From contig CALJAE010000030.1 of NCBI GenBank assembly GCA_938028175.1, forward strand, positions 1-7,246: a stretch of DNA of 7,246 nt, read 5' to 3'. This document shows, piece by piece, positions 1-5,955 of this stretch (position 1 is the stretch's first letter; each line of letters begins with the position of its first letter). The notes under the pieces are model-generated. The model was not told the DNA's origin. It saw only the letters and a program-made list of their open reading frames with translations, and made no database searches. The stretch is from an uncultured Acidimicrobiales bacterium (GTDB lineage: Bacteria; Actinomycetota; Acidimicrobiia; Acidimicrobiales; SZUA-35). Both the position numbers and the translations under genes were made by a program.

Positions 1-1196
1 GGTGGCACAACTAAAGTTGAGAGTTCGATAAAGACGCCGACCACTAGAGAACCAACGAGTGCGCCATACGCTGTTCCCAAGCCACCAAGCGTTACTGCGG
101 CAAAGATTAGAAGTAGTAAGTCGAAGCCCATGTTCCAGCGAACCTGTTGGTCGAGCCCTAATAGTATGCCGCCAAGTCCGGCAAGTAGGCCTCCGAGAAT
201 CCAGACGGCAAGGATTACCTTTTGTACATCTATGCCAGACGACTCGGAAAGATCGCGGTTATCAGCGACAGCACGCATTGCTTTACCGAATTTCGTCTTG
301 TTGATGACGAAAGCAACGGCGATGAGCACGATCACAGAAATACCCATGATCCATAAATCTCTGGGCGTAAGTGAAAGAGGGCCGATCTCAATGCCTTGTT
401 GAACCCTAAATCGACTATAGCCCTGGCGATCGCCACCAATCTGCCATAGAATAACAAAGCGGACGAGGATACTTAGACCAATCGAGATAACCATCATTGA
501 GATTAGTCCCGTGCCGCGTTTACGCAGCGGACGCCAAATAACCAAATCATTTGCTGCTCCAGTTGCAGCTGCAAGTACAAGAGCTAAAGCAACGGCAACA
601 AAGAATGGGAATGGGCCATCGAGCACAAGGGCGTAAACTGCACCAAGGGTTACAAGCTCGCCGTGAGCGAAGTTAACAAGCTGTGTTGTTCCGAAGATCA
701 AAGACAGCCCGATCGAACACATTGCCATAATTAGGCCGAATCGTATACCGTTCGAGAGAAGCCGAGAGATTTGGCCTAGCTGTTCAGATACTCCGGAAGT
801 GTCGCCGCCCTCGCCAGCGTCTAACCGAAATAGCACAGCCCTGCTATTGCCAGATTCAACATCGATGACAAGGCTTTCTTCGGATCCTTCCCGAACCACA
901 ACGTCATCTGGAAGAGTTTCGGTATCGAGGGTTACGGTGTACTCGCCATCGCCAGGAACATTGATGGCGAAGGTTCCATCTTCAGCAGATGTGGCAGTAA
1001 CTGGTTCTGTTCCTTGGGCAACTGCAGATATTTCGACCCCAGCAACCGGAACCCGTTCTTCGTCACGTTCTACCCTGAGTGTGCCTGTGATTTGTTGCTC
1101 AGAATCTTGAGCTGCTGCAACTGATGGGAACACAATCAACAGCATGAAAGCCGTTGCGAACAAAGCTATGAGGCGAAGGGCGGGGTGACGGCTCAA
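1..1196 (-). CDS. livH: Branched-chain amino acid ABC transporter permease, LivH-like, with N-terminal signal peptide and Ig-like domain (3' end cut by window edge)
   Basis: Membrane permease subunit of a high-affinity LIV-type (HAAT) importer; by family it pairs with LivM, ATPases LivF/LivG and a binding protein, none visible here. The frame is open for 398 codons and runs off the left edge. Residues 1-29 look like a signal peptide (basic start, hydrophobic core, Ala-rich end before QD). Residues about 37-124 form a soluble beta-rich stretch resembling a carboxypeptidase-regulatory or Cna-B-like domain (VAGVEI, DGTFAINVPGDGEYTVTL). The LivH core starts near residue 143, with GLSLIFGTT, NFAHGEL at 175-181 and the ATPase-contact (EAA-like) loop GKAMRAVADN from 304. 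E. coli LivH lacks the soluble domain. I chose TTG at 1196 because the ATG at 1145 would leave an 11-residue leader, too short for a signal peptide; CTG at 1211 is also possible. Substrate is inferred from family only. Family call very secure, start uncertain. Confidence 0.9.
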   Translation of the reverse strand, partial: MSRHPALRLIALFATAFMLLIVFPSVAAAQDSEQQITGTLRVERDEERVPVAGVEISAVAQGTEPVTATSAEDGTFAINVPGDGEYTVTLDTETLPDDVVVREGSEESLVIDVESGNSRAVLFRLDAGEGGDTSGVSEQLGQISRLLSNGIRFGLIMAMCSIGLSLIFGTTQLVNFAHGELVTLGAVYALVLDGPFPFFVAVALALVLAAATGAANDLVIWRPLRKRGTGLISMMVISIGLSILVRFVILWQIGGDRQGYSRFRVQQGIEIGPLSLTPRDLWIMGISVIVLIAVAFVINKTKFGKAMRAVADNRDLSESSGIDVQKVILAVWILGGLLAGLGGILLGLDQQVRWNMGFDLLLLIFAAVTLGGLGTAYGALVGSLVVGVFIELSTLVVP

Positions 1197-1202
1197 AAAG
1201 TG

Positions 1203-1229
1203 TGCTTTCAGGTTGAAAAAGTTAAAGCA
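1203..1229. other. Inverted repeat in the 83-base gap upstream of the LivH-like gene
   Basis: Arms TGCTTT and AAAGCA flank a 15-base loop, 7 bases upstream of the TTG start at 1196. On the minus strand the downstream arm contains the only purine-rich stretch (GAAAG) that could act as a weak ribosome-binding site, so pairing could affect initiation. The same gap also holds a perfect 8-base palindrome TGCTAGCA at 1231-1238. There is no U-tract, so it does not look like an intrinsic terminator for the gene ending at 1280. Six-base arms are weak evidence and this may be chance. Confidence 0.2.
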
Positions 1230-1279
1230 ATGCTAGCAGACGCCCACAAGATTTCCCGTTTTGTAATCTCTGGCATCGT

Positions 1280-1957
1280 CTAGTCACAAATTGAATAATG
1301 GATACCTGACTTGTCACGTTTCACTTCGAAGATCGCTTCGGCGGTTCGAAGGCAGTATGCAATCTTTTGGGCACGGCTTCGGCTGACTCCTAAGCCGTCG
1401 GCAATTTCTTTAGTAGTGAACGTGTAAGGAAGCTGTTCGGGTAGCAAAGTGCAGAGGTCTTCTGGAGTTTGGAATCGATAAGTGGCATTGACCTGGATCA
1501 GCTCTTTATATTCAACCGCTAAGCCTCCCCTGCGTCGTTTCGCAGTTGCGTTTGGGCTGCGAACCTCTTTTATATCTGTCATTACAACATCTAAAGTGAA
1601 GTTCGGATGGCTTAGAAGCATGGGAAAAGATGCAAGCTCGTCGCAGATATCGGTAACGGCTCCCCTCTTTGGTGACCTTCGCTTGGATAGCTGGTTGCCG
1701 TCTTTGTCGTGCTTGGTTACATACTTATTCTCGGCAATCGGATGGACCAAGAGAATTTCAAACTGATCAAGAAGCGTGTCAAACTTCTTGCGCATTGCCG
1801 AAAAGCTGCCAGTCTGGATTTCGATGATCGAATTTCCGTTACGGATGTCAGCCACGAAACCCTCTGTTGCTACCTCGACTCCATCACCTGGTCGACGGTA
1901 CAACTCTTTTAGAGAAGCATGAAGCGGACTCTCATTTAAGGTCCCAATACCAGACAT
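1280..1957 (-). CDS. Uncharacterised protein: PD-(D/E)XK nuclease-like N-terminal domain plus C-terminal winged helix
   Basis: 225 residues, no signal peptide or membrane segment, so presumably cytoplasmic. The first half has the order of a PD-(D/E)XK nuclease core: a helix with an acidic residue (LNESPLH, E9), a strand pair with D37 (VADIRNG), then E46-I-Q48 (IIEIQTG) and a following helix with K57/K58. ExQ is an accepted variant of the ExK motif. A strand ending in LVHPIAENKY (about 69-78) and a basic patch KRRSPKRG follow. Residues about 181-204 (TTKEIADGLGVSRSRAQKIA) form a helix-turn-helix and 207-223 a likely wing. From memory, similar proteins of unknown function occur in Chloroflexota and Firmicutes with the same LNE-PLH, EIQT, SPKRG and AYCLR blocks; I cannot confirm a family accession. 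DNA binding or cleavage is inference. The ATG start is supported by a leaderless-type promoter just upstream; no Shine-Dalgarno is seen. The gene is divergent from the ABC exporter. Confidence 0.8.
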   Translation of the reverse strand: MSGIGTLNESPLHASLKELYRRPGDGVEVATEGFVADIRNGNSIIEIQTGSFSAMRKKFDTLLDQFEILLVHPIAENKYVTKHDKDGNQLSKRRSPKRGAVTDICDELASFPMLLSHPNFTLDVVMTDIKEVRSPNATAKRRRGGLAVEYKELIQVNATYRFQTPEDLCTLLPEQLPYTFTTKEIADGLGVSRSRAQKIAYCLRTAEAIFEVKRDKSGIHYSICD

Positions 1958-1964
1958 CGTTATA

Positions 1965-1970
1965 AGTTTA
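1965..1970 (-). promoter_or_regulatory. Candidate -10 element (TAAACT) of a leaderless promoter for the nuclease-like gene
   Basis: On the minus strand TAAACT fits TANNNT and ends 7 bases before the ATG at 1957, which would place transcription start at or next to the start codon. No Shine-Dalgarno is present between it and the ATG. No convincing -35 hexamer is seen. Confidence 0.4.
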
Positions 1971-1989
1971 GTAGCCGTTCATAATTGAT

Positions 1990-2012
1990 TTAGTGATCTA
2001 ACAGTCACGTAA
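1990..2012. promoter_or_regulatory. Imperfect palindrome in the divergent promoter region, possible operator
   Basis: The 73-base gap between the two divergent genes contains TTAGTGA, eight bases, then TCACGTAA. The arms match apart from one extra G in the right arm; the perfect core is GTGA-N8-TCAC at 1993-2008. It lies over the expected -35 region of the rightward promoter, where a repressor or activator could act. Its N8 spacing differs from the N6 of classical CRP sites. No regulator gene is next to it, except that the leftward gene itself encodes a winged helix. Weak evidence. Confidence 0.25.
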
Positions 2013-2018
2013 ATTCAG

Positions 2019-2024
2019 TACATT
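2019..2024 (+). promoter_or_regulatory. Candidate -10 element (TACATT) of a leaderless promoter for the ABC exporter
   Basis: TACATT fits TANNNT and ends 6 bases before the ATG at 2031. The intervening GGGG lies only 2 bases from the ATG, too close to serve as a Shine-Dalgarno. This suggests a leaderless mRNA. No clear -35 hexamer is seen. Confidence 0.4.
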
Positions 2025-2030
2025 GGGGTT

Positions 2031-3821
2031 ATGAAGTCAAATCAACTCACTGAGGTGGATAGCGCTGCATTGAAAAGGCTGTGGAACTACAGCTCTAAGT
2101 ATCGCCGACGGATAATATTTGCGATTTCAATGTCGGTGTCCAAGAAGATTCTAGACATTGCTCCCGAGCTATTAATAGGTATAGCGATTGATGTGATCGT
2201 AAGTTCTGAAGACTCATTTGTGGCAGGTATAACCGGTATCGATAACCGGTGGCATCAGCTATTAATCCTGGCTGCTCTAAATTTTGTTGTTTGGTTAGGT
2301 GAGAGTATTGCTCAATACTTGCTCGGAGTTGCGTGGCGTACACTGGCACAAGACGTGCAGCATGAAGCAAGAATCGATGCGTATGAGAACGTCCAAGACC
2401 TCGACTTGGCGTACTTCGATGATGCCTCCACTGGGCAACTGCTTTCAGTCCTGAACGACGACGTCAATCAGTTGGAAAGATTCCTTGATGAGGGCGCAAA
2501 TAAGATAATCCAAATGGTGGCCAATGTAGTTGGCGTAGCATTGATCTTTTTGTTCGTATCTCCTCTAATTACTCTCGTGGCTTTCGCTCCGATACCGATT
2601 ATCTTGCTTGGTTCGTTCAAATATCAAAAGAGGTTGGTTGTTCTATACGATAATGTGCGAGCGAAAGTCGGCGAACTGTCTTCAGTTTTAGCTAACAACC
2701 TTTCGGGCATCACAACAATCAAGGCGTTCAATAATGAGAATTTAGAGCTCAGCAGAGTTGCCGGTATAAGTGATGACTACCGTCAAGCAAATGCTGCAGC
2801 CATCCGCCTCTCAAGCGCATTTGTGCCACTCATCCGTGTAGCTATTCTGCTTGGTTTTACTTCAACGCTGCTGCTTGGTGGGTGGATGGCTATCAATGGC
2901 GATATAAGACTTGGTTCATACTCGGTTCTAGTTTTTATGACTCAAAGAATGCTTTGGCCTCTCACAGATCTTGGTTCAACCTTTGACACCTACCAGCGTG
3001 CGATGGCTTCAGTTAGACGTATTCTCGACTTAGTTGATGAAAAACCACAGATCAGTGATGGTGCAGAGACGATACCAGCCGACGGTATAGGTCGAATTGA
3101 TTTTAGGAATGTGTCCTTTTCGTACGTCCCTGAAGCTCAAGTTCTCGAGGACATCTCGCTAGTAGTTCCTGGCGGAGAAACACACGCGATCGTTGGTACC
3201 ACGGGCTCGGGCAAAAGCACATTGATCAAGCTGCTGTTACGGCTATACGCTCCAACAGCAGGAGATATCTGTATTGACAACATGCCAATAGACGAAGTAT
3301 CAAATGCATCCTTGCGGCAACATTGCGGCTTGGTCAGTCAAGATGTTTACCTATTCGCTGGAACTGTTCGAGATAACTTAGCCTATGGTCGCCAGGACGC
3401 TACCAACGAAGAGGTAGAAGCCGCGGCCAGGCTAGGTGAAGCGCACGACTTTATTTCTGAGCTGCCGCAAGGCTACGATACTCTTGTCGGAGAGCGGGGG
3501 CAGAAGCTTTCAGGCGGCCAACGGCAGCGCATTTCGATTGCTCGAGCCATCCTACGGGACCCAAAAATTCTGATCCTTGACGAGGCCACATCGTCAGTTG
3601 ACAACGAAACTGAAGCCGCCATCCAGCGTTCTCTGGAGATTGTGTCGCAGGGACGCACCACAGTTGTTATAGCTCATAGATTGTCGACAGTAAGAAATGC
3701 CAACAAGATCCATGTTTTGGACCAGGGCAGAATTAGCGAATCAGGCACCCATGATGAACTTATCGAGCGCAACGGTTTGTATAACTCTCTTTGGAAGGTC
3801 CAAACAGGACAGAGGGATTAG
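2031..3821 (+). CDS. ABC transporter, fused permease and ATP-binding half-transporter (type IV exporter, MsbA/MDR-like)
   Basis: 596 residues, the usual length of a half-size exporter that works as a dimer in the cytoplasmic membrane. An ABC transmembrane domain covers about 24-312 with six likely helices (near 24-58, 75-97, 159-176, 178-196, 265-290, 294-312). The nucleotide-binding domain follows with every motif intact: Walker A GTTGSGKST at 389-397, Q-loop Q437 (SQDVYLF), signature LSGGQ at 493-497, Walker B ILILDEA at 513-519 with catalytic E518, D-loop SSVD, and H-loop H549 (IAHRLS). It should therefore be an active ATPase. Export of lipids, drugs or peptides is known for the family; the substrate cannot be read from the sequence. 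No partner half-transporter is adjacent, so a homodimer is the simpler reading. The stop (TAG, 3819-3821) overlaps the stop of the convergent flavoprotein gene. Confidence 0.95.
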   Translation: MKSNQLTEVDSAALKRLWNYSSKYRRRIIFAISMSVSKKILDIAPELLIGIAIDVIVSSEDSFVAGITGIDNRWHQLLILAALNFVVWLGESIAQYLLGVAWRTLAQDVQHEARIDAYENVQDLDLAYFDDASTGQLLSVLNDDVNQLERFLDEGANKIIQMVANVVGVALIFLFVSPLITLVAFAPIPIILLGSFKYQKRLVVLYDNVRAKVGELSSVLANNLSGITTIKAFNNENLELSRVAGISDDYRQANAAAIRLSSAFVPLIRVAILLGFTSTLLLGGWMAINGDIRLGSYSVLVFMTQRMLWPLTDLGSTFDTYQRAMASVRRILDLVDEKPQISDGAETIPADGIGRIDFRNVSFSYVPEAQVLEDISLVVPGGETHAIVGTTGSGKSTLIKLLLRLYAPTAGDICIDNMPIDEVSNASLRQHCGLVSQDVYLFAGTVRDNLAYGRQDATNEEVEAAARLGEAHDFISELPQGYDTLVGERGQKLSGGQRQRISIARAILRDPKILILDEATSSVDNETEAAIQRSLEIVSQGRTTVVIAHRLSTVRNANKIHVLDQGRISESGTHDELIERNGLYNSLWKVQTGQRD

Positions 3822-5173
3822 AGATCACCCAGCGTGTCTTCGATTCCTCTATGGAATGTTGGGTAGGCATAAATCATTGACTTCAGTTGAGATATAGGAG
3901 TCTTTGCATGCACAGCAAGTGATAACAAGCCAAGTACTTCTCCCCCATGTGGGCCAGCAGAAGTAGCTCCAACCAAAGTGTTCGAGTCGTTGTCAACAAC
4001 TAGTTTGATCACACCTTCGTTTCCAGCCGAATGTAGCCAGCCACGGGCGGTGTGACCAACTTCTTTGACAGCAGTTGAAACGTTCAAGCTCTTTTCTTTA
4101 GCTTCGGCTTCGGTAAGTCCGACGCTCCCAACTTCAGGATCGGTAAAGGTCACTGCCGAGATGGCCTCTGTGTTTATAGGCTCAAAGTCGTTGCCCAAAA
4201 TTGCAGCCGCTGCAATATTTGCTTGTCGGACGGCGATATGGGTGAATAAGCCGGTATCTGTTACATCACCAACTGCCCAAAGGCCGTCTTGCACCTTTTG
4301 ATCGGGCCTTACAGTTAGAGCTCGAGTCGTCGAGGAATCAATACCCAAGGCGTCAACGCCAAGTTGTTTCAGTAAGCGATCTCGACCGGTAGCTACTAGA
4401 AGCTTTTCGCCTGTAACTTTGGTTCCATCGGCCAAAGTTACAGTGAAGGAATCGTCGTCATAAGTAACGCTCGACGCGAACTGGCCTAAGTGAACTGCGA
4501 TCCCTTCTGCTTCGAAAGCTTGTTTAACAACAGCTGATGCTTCAGGTTCGTTTCGGGGCAATAGCCTGTCTGTGCCTTCTACCACTTTTACGTCAGCGCC
4601 GAAACGGTTCATTACTTGCGCCATCTCTAACCCAATTGGCCCACCTCCAAGAACGATTAAGCTCTCCGGTACAACTTCGGTTTCAATGATGTGGTGGTTC
4701 GTCCAGTACGGGGTATCGGCCAAGCCTTCAATTGGCGGAACAGCAGCCATAGTTCCAGTTGAAAGAATGATTCCTTCGGATGCAGTAATCTCTTCTCCGT
4801 TGACCTCGACCTTGCCAGGACCAACAATGGTTGCACGGCCACGAATAAACTCGCCACCAGCATCGGTGAATCGATCGACGGCTACTTGATCGTTCCAGTT
4901 GTCGGTAGCTTGTTCACGAATACGTTTGGCAACTGGCGCCCAATCCGGCGTGGCTGTCGCTGAACCGGCTAGTTCATTAACTCGTTGAGACTCCATCAGT
5001 GAATTTGCGGCACGTATCGCCATCTTCGATGGTACGCAGCCCCAGTAAGGACATTCGCCGCCAACTAGAGATGCTTCAATTCCAATTACTCTCTTGCCAC
5101 CTTTGGCAAGCTGGGCTCCAACGGACTCCCCTGCTGGACCTAGACCTACAACTATAAAATCTGTTTCTCTCAC
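3818..5173 (-). CDS. FAD/NAD(P)-dependent disulfide oxidoreductase (lipoamide dehydrogenase / mercuric reductase-like)
   Basis: 451 residues from the chosen start, typical for class I flavoprotein disulfide reductases, which pass electrons between NAD(P)H, FAD and a redox cysteine pair; probably cytosolic. Residues 7-15 give the FAD dinucleotide fold (IVVGLGPAG), 38-50 the redox site GGECPYWGCVPSK with C41 and C46, 176-181 the NAD(P) fold GGGPIG, and later LWAVGDV the second FAD motif. The C-terminus reads YPTFHRGIED (437-446): the catalytic His of the usual HPTxxE is Tyr437 and the Glu position is Arg442, although H441 and E445 are close by. Substrate is therefore open, and true lipoamide dehydrogenase activity is doubtful; no 2-oxoacid dehydrogenase genes are nearby. 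The frame extends to ATG 5233, but that start adds 20 unrelated residues; GTG at 5173 sits 4 bases after AGGGGG and begins exactly at the FAD strand. It is divergent from the pirin gene. Confidence 0.9.
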   Translation of the reverse strand: MRETDFIVVGLGPAGESVGAQLAKGGKRVIGIEASLVGGECPYWGCVPSKMAIRAANSLMESQRVNELAGSATATPDWAPVAKRIREQATDNWNDQVAVDRFTDAGGEFIRGRATIVGPGKVEVNGEEITASEGIILSTGTMAAVPPIEGLADTPYWTNHHIIETEVVPESLIVLGGGPIGLEMAQVMNRFGADVKVVEGTDRLLPRNEPEASAVVKQAFEAEGIAVHLGQFASSVTYDDDSFTVTLADGTKVTGEKLLVATGRDRLLKQLGVDALGIDSSTTRALTVRPDQKVQDGLWAVGDVTDTGLFTHIAVRQANIAAAAILGNDFEPINTEAISAVTFTDPEVGSVGLTEAEAKEKSLNVSTAVKEVGHTARGWLHSAGNEGVIKLVVDNDSNTLVGATSAGPHGGEVLGLLSLAVHAKTPISQLKSMIYAYPTFHRGIEDTLGDL

Positions 5174-5177
5174 GTTT

Positions 5178-5183
5178 CCCCCT
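5178..5183 (-). promoter_or_regulatory. Ribosome-binding site AGGGGG that fixes the GTG start of the flavoprotein
   Basis: On the minus strand AGGGGG is followed by AAAC and then GTG at 5173. It is the clearest Shine-Dalgarno seen at a gene start in the window and is the main reason for preferring GTG 5173 over the upstream ATG at 5233. Confidence 0.6.
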
Positions 5184-5232
5184 AAGTAATTACTAACTCG
5201 CCAGTCACTGCGAATATTTCGGATGTCACACA

Positions 5233-5241
5233 TGTTAGGTT
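5233..5241 (+). promoter_or_regulatory. Candidate extended -10 promoter (TGT TAGGTT) for the pirin gene, leaderless type
   Basis: TG-N-TAGGTT matches an extended -10 element, which can work without a strong -35; none is seen. It ends 6 bases before ATG 5248 and directly abuts ATG 5242. The spacing therefore favours ATG 5248 as both transcript start and start codon. No Shine-Dalgarno is present. Confidence 0.4.
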
Positions 5242-5247
5242 ATGACT

Positions 5248-5955
5248 ATGGAATCCACAGTTTTTAAAGCAGATCAACGTTTTGTCACTCAAATCGACTG
5301 GCTAGAAGCCAAACACTGTTTCAGCTTCGGACCACACTACGACCCAGACAATATGGGTTTCGGTCTGCTAGTCGTATTCAATGAAGACGTAATAGCTCCA
5401 GGCAAAGGTTTTGGCACACATTCCCATGCTGATATGGAAATAGTCACTTGGGTGCTAAGCGGAAAGCTTGAGCATAAGGATTCGAGCGGCAACCAAGGAG
5501 TCATTGAACCTGGCAAGGTGCAGCGCATGAGTGCAGGTAGCGGCATCAGCCACTCAGAGTTCAACGCTTCTGCCGATGAGCCCTGCCACCTGACACAAAT
5601 GTGGGTGCTTCCAGAAGCAAAGGGCCTGGAACCGGGTTATGAAGAAGTCGATGTCTCAGAACGTTTAGCCGCCGGCGGTTTGGTCAAGATAGTTTCGGCT
5701 AACAAAGAAGAAGATAATTGTGTTTCAATGAATCAGTCAGCGGCCGAAATGTTCGTAACCACCCTGGCCGATTCTGAGTCAGTTGATATCCCCAAGGGTT
5801 CAGCAGTCCATATGTTTGTTGCTGCTGGGTCTTGCCAAGCGGATGGCAATGAACTCGTACACGGCGATTCGTTGCGGGCTATTGATGTGGCCGCAGATAA
5901 TAGAGTGTCGGCAACCTCGCCTGACACGCACCTAATCTTTTGGGCGTTTAGCTAG
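5248..5955 (+). CDS. Pirin family protein (bicupin; YhhW/quercetinase-like)
   Basis: 235 residues from ATG 5248, close to the 231 of E. coli YhhW. Pirins are two-cupin proteins; bacterial members bind a metal, and some, including YhhW, have quercetin 2,3-dioxygenase activity. The N-terminal cupin holds the complete ligand set: H58 and H60 in GTHSHADMEIVTWVLSG, H102 and E104 in SGISHSEFN, matching the positions reported for YhhW within one residue. The second cupin-like half (about 140-235) lacks such a set, as usual in the family. No signal peptide, so cytosolic. ATG 5242 is an alternative, adding Met-Thr, but it abuts the -10 element. The gene is divergent from the flavoprotein gene and shares its 74-base promoter region, hinting at joint control in redox or stress conditions; this is inference. 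Its stop overlaps the end of the RND gene by 8 bases. The physiological substrate is unknown. Confidence 0.92.
   Translation: MESTVFKADQRFVTQIDWLEAKHCFSFGPHYDPDNMGFGLLVVFNEDVIAPGKGFGTHSHADMEIVTWVLSGKLEHKDSSGNQGVIEPGKVQRMSAGSGISHSEFNASADEPCHLTQMWVLPEAKGLEPGYEEVDVSERLAAGGLVKIVSANKEEDNCVSMNQSAAEMFVTTLADSESVDIPKGSAVHMFVAAGSCQADGNELVHGDSLRAIDVAADNRVSATSPDTHLIFWAFS

Noticed and set aside
799..1110. Plus-strand 103-residue Ser/Thr-rich reading frame
   Set aside because: It is antisense to the Ig-like domain of the LivH-like gene and has no ribosome-binding site or family resemblance. Other short frames opposite the real genes (for example 1482-1766, 4572-4889, 6234-6578, 6651-6974) were rejected for the same reason.
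1197..1279. Possible intrinsic terminator between the two leftward genes
   Set aside because: Inverted repeats are short, AT-rich and not followed by a T-tract on the minus strand, so read-through or an internal promoter is equally likely.
1280..1957. Part of a restriction-modification, CRISPR or toxin-antitoxin defence system
   Set aside because: There is no methyltransferase, helicase, antitoxin-like small gene or repeat array nearby; both neighbours are ordinary transporters, so a defence role has no support from context here.
2228..2251. Direct repeat ATAACCGGT within the ABC exporter gene
   Set aside because: Two copies close together inside an uninterrupted coding frame, in a loop between membrane helices; no sign of an attachment site or mobile-element boundary.
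3818..5233. Longer version of the flavoprotein starting at ATG 5233
   Set aside because: The extra 20 residues have no family character, the start lies in the divergent promoter region almost touching the pirin -10 element, and GTG 5173 has a strong AGGGGG ribosome-binding site.
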